A stretch of DNA of 64,000 bases from contig CM061132.1 of the NCBI GenBank assembly GCA_030789695.1, positions 33,628,418 through 33,692,417 of the forward strand, given 5' to 3'. Positions within the stretch are counted from its first letter, which is position 1. Each line of letters opens with the position of its first letter. Both the position numbers and the translations under genes were made by a program. This stretch comes from Scilla litardierei (lineage: Eukaryota > Streptophyta > Magnoliopsida > Asparagales > Asparagaceae). Below, one piece after another: positions 1 through 11,300 of this stretch. The notes beneath the pieces are model-generated. The model did no database searches, was not told the DNA's origin, and saw only the letters and a program-made list of their open reading frames with translations.

Positions 1-731
1 CCGTAGATTTGAGAGATCTATTTACCGCGAAATGCGTATTTCTAAAAGAAAACGCATAAATATTTTTCGTATAATCCATCGTACTTGTTAATATTTATTA
101 GTGTGAAAGGGTGTTGACTTTTGATTTGATTTTGAACTTCAGGTTCGTTTTGGTTTTGAACTCCAGGTTCATTTTGTCAACTAGGATATGATGTTAAACT
201 TTTTGAAATCATTATTGGTTTGTTGTCATAAAATATCGTCATGTCATGAGCACATCATACATATAATATAAATCTAGTAAGCTAAAAAATTGTGCTCAAT
301 TAACCAAAATTGGAATAAGTATGATGTATACACATACTATTTATATGCTGCAGGCATTTAAAAAAATCTCATCGCAGACATACAGTTTTGCTACAGGCAT
401 TAAACTATGTCATTGGTGATTTTAGCATGCTAAAAAATGTACATCACAGAATCATTAAATATGCGGCAGGCATATAAATTTCTACACATGCATTTAATCA
501 TCACAGAAATTTTATAATGGAAATGAAAATTTTTCGTTTAATAATTATTGGACCACTGGGCAATGTCATACACCGTTAGGTTAGTTAACTAACGGCAGAG
601 CGGTCGCAGGATCTTCCTAATTATTAAACGTGTAATAATCAACTAATCCAAGAAAAAAAATTGCGATGATATATAAAGCATTAATCAGATTTTAACGAAG
701 AAAAACTTAATTAAAATCTGAAAAAGAACTT
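1..731. other. AT-rich non-coding stretch
   Basis: No open frame, RNA gene or element terminus that I can support. The sequence is AT-rich with short inverted motifs and has no recognisable coding signal. It may be the distal internal part of the partial minus-strand element that ends at 1822, but I see no second LTR to prove that. Confidence 0.4.
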
Positions 732-836
732 GTGAAAATGAGGTTTTTGGGAAAACCCCAGTTAGGATTTTTGGATGCGATCGTTCGTGCGGGCCGGTGC
801 GGGCGGAAATCAGTTGCGCCGGAGGGACCGCCGCTT

Positions 837-970
837 CAGGCGGCTAGAGTTTTTCTGTCCGCGTCGTCGGTTCGGGCGGCTAGGGTTTCGTCGCGCGCGT
901 CGCAGCTTCGGGCGGCTAGGGTTTCGTCGTGTGTGCCGCCGCTTCGGGCGGCTAGCGTTTGCGTCTCTCG
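837..970. repeat. GC-rich minisatellite, about four units of 36-40 bp
   Basis: The motif GGCGGCTAGGGTTTCGTCG recurs with variation at roughly 838, 878, 914 and 947, separated by GC-rich spacers. It gives long frames in several registers, which is expected of a repeat without stops and is not evidence of a gene. Confidence 0.6.
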
Positions 971-1010
971 CGCGCGTGGAGGGGGATTTTGCCGTTGACG
1001 TGTCGGGCGA

Positions 1011-1262
1011 AAGCGGCGGCTGCCGCCGGGGGCGGCAGCGGCGTCTGTCGCGTCGGGCGACAGCGCCTGCTACCGCCCGGGGGAGGCAGCGGAGACTGCC
1101 GCTCCAGGCGACAGCGGCGACTGCCCCCGGAGCGGCAGCGCCGGCTGCCGCTCCAGGCGGCAGCGGCGACTGCCGCCGGAGCGGCAGCGCCGGCTGCCGC
1201 CCGGGGCCGGCAGCGCCTGCTGCCGCTCCCGGCGGCAGTGGCGTCTGCCGCTTCTGGCGGCG
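1011..1262. repeat. GC-rich minisatellite built on CGGCAGCGGC
   Basis: Degenerate tandem units mix GGCGGCAGCGGC with GACTGCCGCC over about 250 bp, with strong self-complementarity and potential for stable hairpins. It lies in the same leader region as the 837-970 repeat. Long frames on both strands encode Ala/Pro/Arg/Gly-rich low-complexity peptides that I do not treat as real. Confidence 0.6.
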
Positions 1263-1822
1263 GGGAGATCGCATCGGGGGTTTCACGCGTTCATGGCATC
1301 TAGCCGCGTAGCGACGAAAAATCCATATATGGTTTGAAGATTTGGGGAAGAAGCTCATAAAAATAGGATTTTTATTTAAAAAGGAACTATTTTTAGTCTT
1401 CTAAACAACGTTTTCATCGTAAAAAATTGATTTTTCATCCAAAAATTATATAAAAACTCTTTTTTGAAAAGAGAGATATATTAAAAATGTGATTTTTCAT
1501 ATAGATCTGAGCAGCAGAGAGATAGATCTAATTTAAAGTAAATCACAGATTCATTATCATGCGCATGAAAAAAAATTTAGATCTAGAAGATAAAGGTTAC
1601 CTCTAGATCCTACCCGCTGGATCTAGCGACGTTCGGTGAAGGAAGCCCTTTCGCGTCGCGATTCGTTCGTCGGCAGAGGTTCGGCTCAGCTTCGAGCGTG
1701 CTGATAACGTGTTGTAAACCATGGCGGCTACGGAACCCCGTAGCCCTGTATTTATAGTAATAGGGTTACATAATGGGTGGATACCCACTAACGGGTTGGG
1801 CCTCCAAAGCCCGTTTATAACA

Positions 1823-2649
1823 TATATTTCTTTTTAGTTGATTTTCACTTTATGAAAGCACGAAGATCAAGTCTATTGAAAGGAAATATTCTAGCTGCGA
1901 TTCGATTGTTTTTATTTGCTGATCTACCAATTGAAGAAGGTGATGAGTCTACGTGCTCAAGATGATGAAACTTCAAGCATGTTTCACAAGCTAGAAAGTA
2001 GGCAAAAAGCACTGTAGCATCTCCTATTCATCAACTGTTACTCACTCTTAAGGATGCTTTCCCTGTGTTACTTTCGTCGACAATTTTCCACCGGAAATGG
2101 TCTACGTTGGCTCCGATGTGCATCCTCGTTGGCACCAACTTTCTCATGAGCATAATCGTCGGAAAACCCATGGATTACGCTCGAGGTTCTCATTTTTTGG
2201 GCCCACTCGTTCTCTCTCCATCCTCACTGCCAATCGCAGCTCACCGATTGAAATTGTTTAAATCTTTTTCCAATCGCGTTAATAAATGAACAGTATTTGC
2301 GAGAAAATTTTGTCATATTAGAGAGAAATGAACAGTAAATCTGGCTTTTTTTTGTCTTACTAGGGTTAACTAATTATACTGTTTAATTAATTAGGTTAGT
2401 TTTAATTAATTGGGTTAGTTTAATTAGTTTAGCTTTAATTAAGTAGGTTAGTTTAAAAATAATAATTTATAACTTATAATTTCTACTAATATTTATTGTT
2501 TCAATTAAATAAGATAATAATTAAAATTGTCATTTAACTAAAATATAATTTAAATTAATTAAATTAGGATAATTACATGTAATTTATTATTTCAACTCAT
2601 GGACCACACATCAAATTTTCCCTTTCAACTTTTAAAAACTAAAAAAACA
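1823..2649. other. Intergenic AT-rich DNA between two retroelements
   Basis: No coding signal seen. The second half is dominated by variations of ttaattaattaggttagttt, a low-complexity AT stretch. It ends at the ATAGA target duplication (2650-2654) of the Copia insertion. Confidence 0.5.
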
Positions 2650-2654
2650 ATAGA

Positions 2655-2871
2655 TGTTATAAGATAATTGGATTCAAGAGATAGAGAGAGAAGCTTTCAT
2701 AGCCAAAGGAACGAGTAACCATGTCCATAGGCCATGGTTCTCTATATATTGATATAGGGGAGGAGGTGAAAGGCCTCAAGGAGACCAAGAGTCCCCATTA
2801 CTCATAGTAATGGGGACTAATGAAGTGGGTAATGAAGGAGGGGAGGCCAAAGGCCTCCCTCATTCATAATA
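2655..2871 (-). repeat. 3' LTR of the Copia element
   Basis: 217 bp, beginning TGTTATAAG and ending CATAATA instead of the CATAACA seen in its partner. It is preceded on the minus strand by the polypurine tract. Confidence 0.92.
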
Positions 2872-3058
2872 CTCCCCCTTACACATTCATCACTTTGGTC
2901 TCAGCATTTGAGGCAAAGAGGGGTGGATACTTCTGGATCCAGAGTAAGAGTGTTTGCCTCGTTAAAACCTTAGCTGTGGAAAACCCAGTGGGAAAAACCC
3001 AACAGCTTAAGGGAAAAGAGTGCAACCCACAGGTTACTCCCCCTGATCCGTACAAGCT

Positions 3059-4078
3059 TCAGGCTTGTAGGTCTTTCAGTTGTCGCATGCCAATGTTCTT
3101 TACAAGTTTTACAAAAATACATTTGGGCAAAGACTTAGTAAAAAGATCAGCTAAGTTATTGCAGGACTGTATCTGCTGAAATTCGATCTGCTTGTCCTCC
3201 TTTAGCTCATGTGTCCAGAAAAACTTGGGAGATATGTGCTTCGTCCTGTCGCCCTTGATGTAGCCTTTTTGAAGTTGAGCAATGCATGCAGCGTTATCTT
3301 CAAACAGAACGGTAGGCTCCAAATCACCGGTCTTCAGGCCAGTAGATTGAAGAATGTGTTGGACGACGGATCGTAGCCAATAACACTCTCTGCTTGCTTC
3401 GTGGATCGCAATGAGCTCTGAATGGTTGGATGATGTAGCTGTTATGGTTTGCTTCACCGATCTCCAGGAGATAGCAGTACCTCCGTAGGTAAAAACAAAA
3501 CCAGTTTGGGATTTTGCCGTGTGCGGATCAGAGAGATAACCTGCATCAGCATAACCAAACAATTTGGGAGAGGCACCTCTCTGGTAGTAAAGTCCAAGAT
3601 CAATGGAACCCTGAAGGTATCGTAGAAGATGCTTTACTCCGTTCCAGTGGCGCTTTGTGGGCGCTGCACTGTGTCTGGCTAGAAGATTAACTGTAAACGC
3701 TATATCGGGACGCGTACAGTTAGCCAGATATAGAAGTGCTCCAATGGCACTGAGGTAGGGTACTTCAGAACCCAGTATCTCCTCCCCCTCTTCCAGTGGC
3801 CGGAAGGGGTCCTTTTGTACATCTAGTGATCTTACGACCATAGGAGTACCTAAAGGATGACATTTATCTATATGAAACTTGTGTAGAAGTTTCTTTGTGT
3901 AATTAGATTGGTGTAATAGGATTCCACCTCTTAGGTGTTCTATCTGTAAGCCAAGACAATACTTTGTTTTGCCTAGGTCTTTCATTTCAAAAGTATGTTT
4001 AAGGCTTTCAGATATCTCTTTGATCTCTGCAGGAGATCCTATGAGATTTAAGTCATCTACATATACAGCTATGATGAC
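3059..4078 (-). pseudogene. Copia RT catalytic box and RNase H
   Basis: This continues the 4082-5152 frame after the TGA. AVYVDDLNLIG carries the catalytic Asp pair. Then follow FEMKDLGKTKYCLG and the RNase H segment with GYADAGYL, ELIAIHEASRECYWLR and LFEDNAACIAQ. The natural stop is at 3056-3058. Both active sites are intact in sequence, but the upstream breaks prevent a full polyprotein. Confidence 0.88.
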
Positions 4079-4081
4079 GAA

Positions 4082-5152
4082 TCATGTTCCCATTCTTTTG
4101 ATAAAGATACAAGGGCACACTTCGTTATTCGTGAATCCTTGCTGTGCAAGGAAGTCACTAAGTCTGTTATACCACATCTTTCCCGATTGTTTTAGACCAT
4201 ATAATGATCTATGTAGCCTTACGGAGAATACGTCCCGAGGTATCTCTTTCATCTCTTGGGGTAGATTAAACCCATCAGGGAGTCTCATATAGATATTTTT
4301 ATCTATATCGCCATATAGATTTGCAGTCACAACGTCCATGAGCTGCATTTCTAGGCTTTCCAGAGAAGTTAGGCTTATTAAAAATCGGAAAGTGATCGAA
4401 TCCATGACCGGAGAATACGTATCTTCGTAATCAATCCCCGGTCTTTGGGAAAATCCCTGGGCTACAAGGCGTGCCCTATAGCGAATGATCACATTATTTT
4501 CATCTCTTTTTCTTATGAAAACCCACTTATATCCCACAGGTTTTACACCTACTGGTGTTTGGACTACCGGTCCAAAGACTTTGCGTTTCAAGAGTGAGTC
4601 CAGCTCTACTCTTATTGCCTCGTCCCACTTTGGCCAATCATCTCGGTGTTTACATTCCGCCAGAGATCGTGGTTCGACGTCATCGTCATATTCAGTGACG
4701 TGAACGGCAATATCGAACGCAAAATCGTCGTCGACGACTATGTTATTTCTGTCCAGTACTTCTCCAGTACGTACAAAATTTAATGATGTTTCTCCTATTG
4801 TTTCCTCTGCCGGGGAAATCAGGAGGGGAGAAGTAGCTGGTCTGAGCTCAGCATCCTGTGGAGGGATAATCTTAGTATCACCAGGAGTCTTCCTCTTTCG
4901 AGGAACTTTATCTTTTGAACCTGGTGGGCGTCCTCTTTTCATTTGAGGTAAAGCCAAATCTGCTGCCAGTGGGTTGCATCCATCTATGGGGATGTCAATC
5001 CTAGCTGGCGTATTGGCAGCAGGGACGTGTGAATGGACAATCTTCTGGTTGTCCGTGAATTTATCCGGTAATAAATGTACTGTATTCTGGATGTGAAGGA
5101 TCTTCAGGATCTCATCTTCGCACAGATTAGTACGCGGATCGTAAAGGGACAA
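4082..5152 (-). pseudogene. Copia reverse transcriptase, N-terminal part
   Basis: The frame starts in the integrase-RT linker and includes the conserved RT stretches GYKWVFIRKRDENN, RARLVAQGFSQRPGIDY and YSPVMDSITFR, then LHRSLYGLKQSGKMWYNRL. In the motif that normally reads DVVTAYL this copy has DVVTANLYG. A TGA at 4079-4081 interrupts it just before the catalytic YVDD box. Confidence 0.88.
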
Positions 5153-5928
5153 AGACTTCTGGTCCCAACTAATGGTCTCAGAAGCTTCTGGCTTCTTAGA
5201 CTGTGTGCCCAGTTTTGGAAAAATTTCTCATTAAATTCACAGTCTGCAAAGCGTGCCTTGAATGCGTCACCCGTCAGGGGTTCAAGGTATCTGATAATAG
5301 AGGGTGAATCAAACCCAATATATATACCGAGACGACGCTGAGGACCCATTTTGGTCCTCTGAGGTGGTGCTATTGGGACATATACCGCACAACTAAACAC
5401 TCTCAAATGAGAGATATCCGGAGGTGCGCCGTATGCTAGTTGCATCGGGGATAAAGTGTGACCTCCAGAGGGTCTTATCCTAATAAGTGATGCGGCATGT
5501 AAAATAGCATGCCCCCAAGCATCCACAGGCAACTGGGATTGCATAAGAAATGGACGTGCAATCCACTGGAGTCTCTTTATAAGAGACTCAGCTAATCCGT
5601 TTTGGGTGTGAACATGTGCTACCGGATGTTCAACTTCAATACCCGTTGCCCGGCAATAGTCTTCGAAGACTTGTGAAGTAAATTCTCCCGCATTATCAAG
5701 ACGTAGTTTCTTGATATGGTTATCGGGGAAATGAGAACGCAACCTTATTTTTTGTGCCAATAGCTTTGGAAAAGCTTGGTTGCGGGTGGACAAGAGGCAC
5801 ACATAAGACCATTTGGTTGATGCATCAATCAGTACCATGAAGTACCGAAATGGGCCACTTGCGGGGTGAATAGGCCCGCAAATGTCGTCATGTATTCTCT
5901 CAAGGAAACCAGGAGACTCTAATCCCAC
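5104..5928 (-). pseudogene. Copia integrase core and C-terminal region
   Basis: The DDE catalytic triad is readable: Asp in HDDICGPI, Asp in RLDNAGEF, Glu in NGLAESLIKR. The later motif KMGPQRRLGIYIGF is typical of the Copia integrase C-terminus. The frame stays open from the upstream stop to a frame change in the 5104-5152 overlap with the RT frame. Confidence 0.88.
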
Positions 5929-5994
5929 TTTCAGGAGGGATGGTCTCGTTATTAGTTTTCCCTTGAAACAAGGGAGACATGGAAATTCACCCCT

Positions 5995-6528
5995 TTAAAG
6001 AATCTTCAGGTTCTTCAATTTGTGTCCACGGGATTCAGTGATGATGCGGCGCATCATTGCTGTTCCAGGGTGACCAAGTCTATTGTGCCAGAGTTGGAAC
6101 TCTGGCAGTGATTGGCACGTCTGGTGCTCAATCATATTGGCTTCTACTGGTTGAATGTATGTTTGGTAGAGACCCGACGGGAGTCCCTTGAATCGCTCGC
6201 AGATGATCTTCTGGTCATCTTTTTGGCGAGTTACAATTAGATATTCAACCTTATTTTCATCTCTGGTCTCTAAGTGATATCCGTTTAAACGGAAATCCTT
6301 GAAACTTACGAGATTCCTATTTGATTTAGGAGAGAATAATGCATTATTTATTTGTAGTCTTGTGTTATTTGGGAGCAATATAATAGCTTCACCAGTTCCT
6401 TCGATTATTTGGGACAGTCCTGAAATTGTGATAACAGGACCGTCATATTTGTTTACGCTATTAAAATAGCAATGATCGCGAAGGATTGTGTGCGTCGAGG
6501 CACTGTCCACTAGGCACTCAGACATCAT
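5995..6528 (-). pseudogene. Copia protease and GAG-pre-integrase region
   Basis: The frame contains the retropepsin motif LVDSAST near its start (catalytic Asp in D-S-A) and ends with the GAG-pre-integrase signature LWHNRLGHPG, whose His residues begin the integrase zinc-binding site. A TAA at 5992-5994 ends the frame. The integrase frame continues in the same register beyond it, so this is a nonsense mutation and not a natural end. The protein would normally be cut from a Gag-Pol polyprotein. Confidence 0.85.
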
Positions 6529-6788
6529 CTATATAAGGAAAAACGAAATTTTATTTGAGCGAAAATGTAGATAACATTCGAAAATAAAAGATCGTACTAA
6601 AGCAAAATAAAGATGAAGATACATCGAATTCTAAATGCATAGATAAAAGATAGTGCTCAATCGAGCAGGTCGTCGTTCTCGAAGTCTTTAGCAGTAAAGA
6701 CAGTTGGTGGCAGTACACCAGCCAAGTTTGTCTCAGGTCGAGACTTCTGGCTTGCCTGGTATAAATCCTGTAGGTGGCGAGGAGTGAG

Positions 6789-6840
6789 GCAGTTTCTGGA
6801 CCAATGGCCAGTCATGCCGCATCTATGGCATTTGTCCTCT
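6789..6840 (-). pseudogene. Copia gag remnant: CCHC zinc knuckle
   Basis: On the minus strand this reads CHRCGMTGHWSRNC, a perfect CX2CX4HX4C nucleic-acid-binding knuckle. The preceding sequence is basic (Lys/Arg/Asn-rich). The matrix/capsid part of gag that should precede it is absent. The copy could not package RNA without Gag supplied from elsewhere. Confidence 0.85.
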
Positions 6841-7031
6841 CAGGTCTTCTTTGGAAGTGAAACGTGCTCGGTGTTCTTTCGCTTCCAAGTGAAGTTTCGT
6901 TTCCCTTTATTGTTTTTGTTTGTCTGGGGAGCTGCACCTCTTGGTTGCTTCATTACCGCTTTCCCTTTAGTTGCTTCATTACCTCTTGGTTGAAAAATTT
7001 GTGCTCAAGAGGAGAACACGTGCTGATAACG

Positions 7032-7249
7032 TGTTATAAGATAATTGGATTCAAGAGATAGATAGAGAAGCTTTCATAGCCAAAGGAACGAGTAACCATG
7101 GCCATAGGCCATGGTTCTCTATATATTGATATAGGGGAGGAGGTGAAAGGCCTCAAGGAGACCAAGAGTCCCCATTACTCATAGTAATGAGGACTAATGA
7201 TAGTGGGTAATGAAGGAGGGGAGGCCAAAGGCCTCCCTCATTCATAACA
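7032..7249 (-). repeat. 5' LTR of the Copia element
   Basis: 218 bp with ends TGTTAT...ATAACA. It differs from the 217-bp partner at 2655-2871 by only a few bases and one single-base length change, so the insertion is fairly recent despite the coding damage. Confidence 0.92.
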
Positions 7250-7254
7250 ATAGA

Positions 7255-7948
7255 AAGTTTTGTATGATCTATATAAAACTCTCAACCCCACTTTTCACGC
7301 TAGCCAGAAAAACACAAAACTTTACTTTTCGTACTACAAGATTCCACGCCCCTTCACCTTTCCAAAAACCCGGTTTCAGGCCCTTATATTGGGCCCTTAT
7401 ATTGGTTCTCAAATGTTAATGACACTTGGGAAACAAAAGGTAATAAAGAAAAGATTGAGGTCGTATGTGCAAAATCCTCTCATCTCTTCACGTGTCAAGC
7501 TGTGTGCGGTCGCATTCGGGTGCCCAAGACGGCGCGGTGTGTGAAAAATTTCATAAAACTTGACGCGAGCGTACCTCGCACGTGCCCGCCCGCTTTTCAC
7601 CGTTGACTTCTGACCATCGGCTCCATTCCCGTCACCGTCGCCGCATCCGATCCCCCTTCAATCGCCTGCTCCCGGTCACCAGCCGGTCACTCGCGCAAAT
7701 CCTTACCACCTTCAAACTACCTGCATTAATTATCGAAAAAAGTTCAAAACTTTCAAAAAAAACAAGATTAAAATATATTAAAATTGAAGACTAAGAAAGA
7801 GATGGAGAGAGAGTCAAAACCTACTTCTCTCTCCTCTCTCCTGCTCTGTCCAAAAGTCTTCTCTCCTCTCTCCTCTGCTCTTCTCTTTCTTCTTCCTCTT
7901 GCGGTATTATTATCTTCTCGGGCTCTACAACCATTTGTGTTTGATATG
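7255..7948 (+). promoter_or_regulatory. Upstream region of the receptor kinase gene with G-boxes and a pyrimidine tract
   Basis: Two palindromic CACGTG G-box cores lie at 7489-7494 and 7579-7584, and a W-box-like TTGACT at 7603-7608. The stretch 7823-7905 is an almost pure C/T tract (CTCTCTCC repeats), typical of plant core promoters and leaders. The 7500-7700 part is clearly GC-richer than its flanks. No transcription start can be fixed by eye. The motifs are short, so their function is inference. Confidence 0.35.
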
Positions 7949-8110
7949 TGCTATATACACCCCTATGAATAGGGGTGTATATAGGAGTTAGGGACAAATT
8001 TAACCAGAAATAGAAAAAAACAAAAATAAGTTAACAAGTACCTTAATAGAATTTTCTAAGTTTGGAAATAAAAAGTACATACACCCCTAGTCATAGGGGT
8101 GTATGTAGCA
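7949..8110. mobile_element. MITE with palindromic terminal repeats (162 bp)
   Basis: The left arm 7949-7984 and the right arm 8075-8110 are inverted repeats of each other with a few mismatches, beginning TGCTATATACACCCC and TGCTACATACACCCC. Each arm is also a near-perfect palindrome (CACCCCTAT...ATAGGGGTG), so it can form its own hairpin. The interior is AT-rich and non-coding. I see no target duplication and cannot assign a superfamily. It sits about 240 bp upstream of the kinase start codon. Confidence 0.6.
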
Positions 8111-8160
8111 TTACTCTTGTGTTTTTATCGCACCTCCTCAAGATCTCTTGGGATTCTCAA

Positions 8161-8193
8161 ATGGGCTGCTCTTATTGCAGATTCCAACTCTAA
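8161..8193 (+). CDS. Possible upstream ORF 1 (10 codons)
   Basis: ATG to TAA gives MGCSYCRFQL in the likely leader of the kinase mRNA, 156 bp before its stop-to-ATG spacing ends at 8349. It is too short to be called by length alone. It is listed because a second ORF of the same length follows in the same leader. Confidence 0.2.
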   Translation: MGCSYCRFQL

Positions 8194-8260
8194 AAAATCC
8201 CTCCTTTCTTCAACCCTGTTCGTCTTCTTCCATTGTTGAGAAGAGAGCTCCAAAGCTCTG

Positions 8261-8293
8261 ATGGGCTCTGCAAATTGTAGTCCCTCTCTCTGA
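8261..8293 (+). CDS. Possible upstream ORF 2 (10 codons)
   Basis: ATG to TGA gives MGSANCSPSL, ending 55 bp before the main ATG at 8349. It starts with the same ATGGGCT as upstream ORF 1. If both are in the transcript they could lower translation of the receptor. The transcript start is unknown. Confidence 0.2.
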   Translation: MGSANCSPSL

Positions 8294-8348
8294 AAAAACC
8301 TTCATTTATCGATTCTCTCCTCGTTATAGCATCTGGGTGTCGCCTGAA

Positions 8349-11300
8349 ATGGAAAGCAGGGGAGAGATTTTGTGCTTTCTTGCCATCTTCTTCCTCATTC
8401 AAACTTGCAGTGTTCGCTCGCAAGCCAACCGCTGCAACCGAAACGATCTCAGCTCGCTGCAGGGCTTCTTGAATGGTCTCAATTCCACGATCCCAAGCTG
8501 GAGCCCTGACGGCCCAGGTTGCTGCGGTTGGGTTGGGGTTCGCTGCGACGCCAATGGGAGAGTGATTGGACTGGATCTCTTCAACATGAGCTTGAAGGGA
8601 TCGATTTCTGATTCTCTAGCCGACTTGGATCAACTGACGCGGCTCAACCTCTCTGCCAATTCTCTCAACGGCGTGGTTCCGAAACGACTGTTCCGTCTTC
8701 GTCAATTGGAGGAGCTCGACCTCAGCTCGAACGAGCTCTCCGGTCCGATCCCGTCGGACTCCGATCTCCCGTCGATTCGGGCCTTCAACATTTCTTGCAA
8801 TCTGTTCAATGGCAGCCACCCAGTTCTTGCTGGGTCGAAAAGGCTGACAGCTTTCGACGTCGGTTTCAACCTTTTCGCCGGCAGCCTCAACTCCAGCGTC
8901 TGCAGCGATTGGGAATCGATTCGGGTGCTTCGGTTTTCGATGAACTTGATCGCCGGCGAGTTTCCCCTCGGGTTCGGAAACTGCAGCTCTCTGACCGAGC
9001 TCCTCGTTGACACGAACGAGATTTCGGGCGGCTTGCCCGAGGATCTGTTCAAGCTTGCATCTTTGACGAAGCTGTCTGTTCAGTTCAATCGGCTCTCGGG
9101 CCGGCTGAATGCTGCAATCAGTAATCTCTCTAACCTTTCTCACTTGGATCTCTCTCTCAATGGCTTTTCTGGGGCTATCCCAAATGTGTTCGCTGGTCTC
9201 AACAAGTTGGAGTCTTTTTGTGCACAATCAAACAGTTTCACAGGCCCCTTGCCCTCGTCCCTGTCCAATTTGCCTGCCCTCAAAGTGCTCAACTTGAGGA
9301 ACAATTCCCTGGGTGGTGGGATTAATCTGAACTTCACTGCCATGGCTCAGCTGAGGTTCATCGATCTCGGCTGGAATTCTCTCACTGGCCCAATCCCTTC
9401 CGAGCTGTCCCAATGCTTAGAGCTAACAACCTTGAATTTGGCCAGCAATGGCCTTGTCGGCGAAATCCCGGCTAGCTTCAAGGGCCTTGCTTCCCTATCG
9501 TACCTCTCCCTCTCGAGGAACGCCCTGTCCAACATATCGTCGGCGTTGGGGATCCTGCAGCACTGCCCGAACCTCACCAACCTGGTCCTCACAAGAAACT
9601 TCGCCCGCGGCGAGAAGATGCCGGTCGATGGGATTCGAGGTTTTCGGAGCATGGAGGTTCTTGTCATCCCCAACTGCGAGCTCTCAGGATCAGTCCCGGC
9701 CTGGTTGGCCAATTCCATGAGACTGAAGGTGTTGGATTTGTCATGGAATCGGTTGGAAGGGATCATTCCTCCATGGGTTGGGGATCTTGAGCATCTCTTC
9801 TACTTGGATCTCTCCAACAACTCGCTCGCCGGAGAGATCCCCGGTAGCTTGACGCGGATGAAGGGCCTCATTGCTTCCGATAACTCGTCGCAGGATGTCT
9901 CGGCCCAGAACTTCCCATTCTTCATTAAGAGGAATACTACGGCCAAAGGGCTGCAGTACAAGCAGGCCAGCAGCTTCCCGCCGTCTCTGATACTGTCGAG
10001 CAACATGCTTGTCGGGCCGATATCGCCGGGGTTCGGCGATCTCAAGGTGCTCCACGTGTTGGATTTGAGCAAGAACAGGCTATCTGGGTCCATACCGGAC
10101 GAGGTATCGGGCATGTTGAGCTTGGAAACCCTGGATTTGTCGCACAACAACCTCACTGGATGCATCCCGGCGTCGCTGGTCAGGCTCAGCTTTCTGTCGA
10201 GGTTCGACGTGTCGTACAACGATCTGGCCGGAGTGATCCCATCGGGAGGGCAGTTCTCGACGTTCTCGACCGCCGCCTTCGAGGGGAACCCGGGCCTCTG
10301 CAACCCTCGCTCGCCGTCGTCCCCCTGCGCCGCGGATGGTCCTGCTCAGCCGGTAGGGAGGTCAGGGAAGAACAAGGTCGTCATCGTTGGCGTGGCGCTT
10401 GGCATCGGGCTCGGGACGGCCCTCCTGCTCGCCGTCGTCTACCTGATTGTGTCGAGGACTCGGTCGAGGATACAGGAAGACGATGCGAAGGAGGAGGCCG
10501 GCGCCAACGGCCACCTACTAGAAACAGCAGGGTCTAGATTGGTGCTTCTGTTTCAGAACAAAGATAACAAGGTGATAACCATTGGCGATATCATGAAAGC
10601 AACCGACAGCTTCTCCCAGGCAAACATCGTCGGATGCGGGGGGTTCGGCCTGGTCTACAAGGCCGCCCTCCCCGACGGGAGCAAGGTCGCGATCAAGCGG
10701 CTCTCCGGCGACTACGGCCAGATGGAGAGGGAGTTCCACGCCGAGGTCGAGGCCCTCTCCAGGGCCCAGCACCCAAACCTCGTCCCCCTCCAGGGCTACT
10801 GCAAGATTGGGAACGACAGGCTTCTCATCTACTCCTACATGGAGAACGGAAGCCTGGACTACTGGCTTCACGAGAGGTTTGAGCAGGGACCGGCGCTGGA
10901 CTGGGAAACGAGGCTTCGGATAGCTCGGGGCTCGGCGAGGGGGCTGGCTTACCTGCACCAGTTCTGCCAGCCTCACATCCTTCACCGCGACATCAAGTCG
11001 AGCAACATACTCCTCGACGGGGGCTTCGAGGCTCACCTGGCGGACTTCGGGCTCGCGCGGCTGGTCCTGCCCTACGACACCCACGTCACAACCGACCTGG
11101 TCGGGACGCTGGGGTACATCCCACCGGAGTATGGCCAGTCCTCCGTCGCCACCTTCAAAGGGGATGTCTACAGCTTCGGCGTGGTTCTCCTGGAGCTGCT
11201 CACCGGGAAGAGGCCCGTGGACATGTCGAAGCCGAAAGGGTCCAGGGACCTGATCTCGTGGGCGGCTCAGATGAAGAAGGAGAGGAGGGAGGCCGAGGTG

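Larger units (their letters stand above)
732..1822 (-). mobile_element. Partial short-LTR retroelement (LTR, PBS and GC-rich leader)
   Basis: Positions 1710-1822 start TGTTGTAAACC and end TTTATAACA, the TG...CA ends of an LTR of about 113 bp. Directly inside it, 1697-1709 on the minus strand reads CGTTATCAGCACG. This is the same primer-binding motif found beside the LTR of the Copia element at 2655-7249. To the left lies a GC-rich leader with two minisatellite blocks and no gag or pol. No matching LTR is visible further left, so the element is truncated or its left end lies outside the window. The short LTR suggests a TRIM-like or leader-only remnant. The family is inferred from the PBS only. 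Confidence 0.45.
2655..7249 (-). mobile_element. Ty1/Copia LTR retrotransposon, gag-deleted and inactivated
   Basis: The element is bounded by near-identical LTRs at 2655-2871 and 7032-7249, with a 5-bp target duplication ATAGA at 2650-2654 and 7250-7254. On the minus strand the PBS motif CGTTATCAGCACG lies at 7019-7031. A purine tract AAGGGGGAG (plus-strand 2872-2880) precedes the 3' LTR. Domain order is zinc knuckle, protease, integrase, reverse transcriptase, RNase H, the Copia order. Only about 200 bp separate the PBS from the gag zinc knuckle, so most of gag is missing. Pol is broken by two in-frame stops and a frame change. It lies upstream of the receptor kinase gene and could influence it, which is inference only. 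Confidence 0.93.

Noticed and set aside
775..1358. Long open frames on both strands encoding Ala/Pro/Arg-rich proteins
   Set aside because: They lie in a GC-rich minisatellite, are open in several frames at once, and have no domain. Lack of stops follows from base composition.
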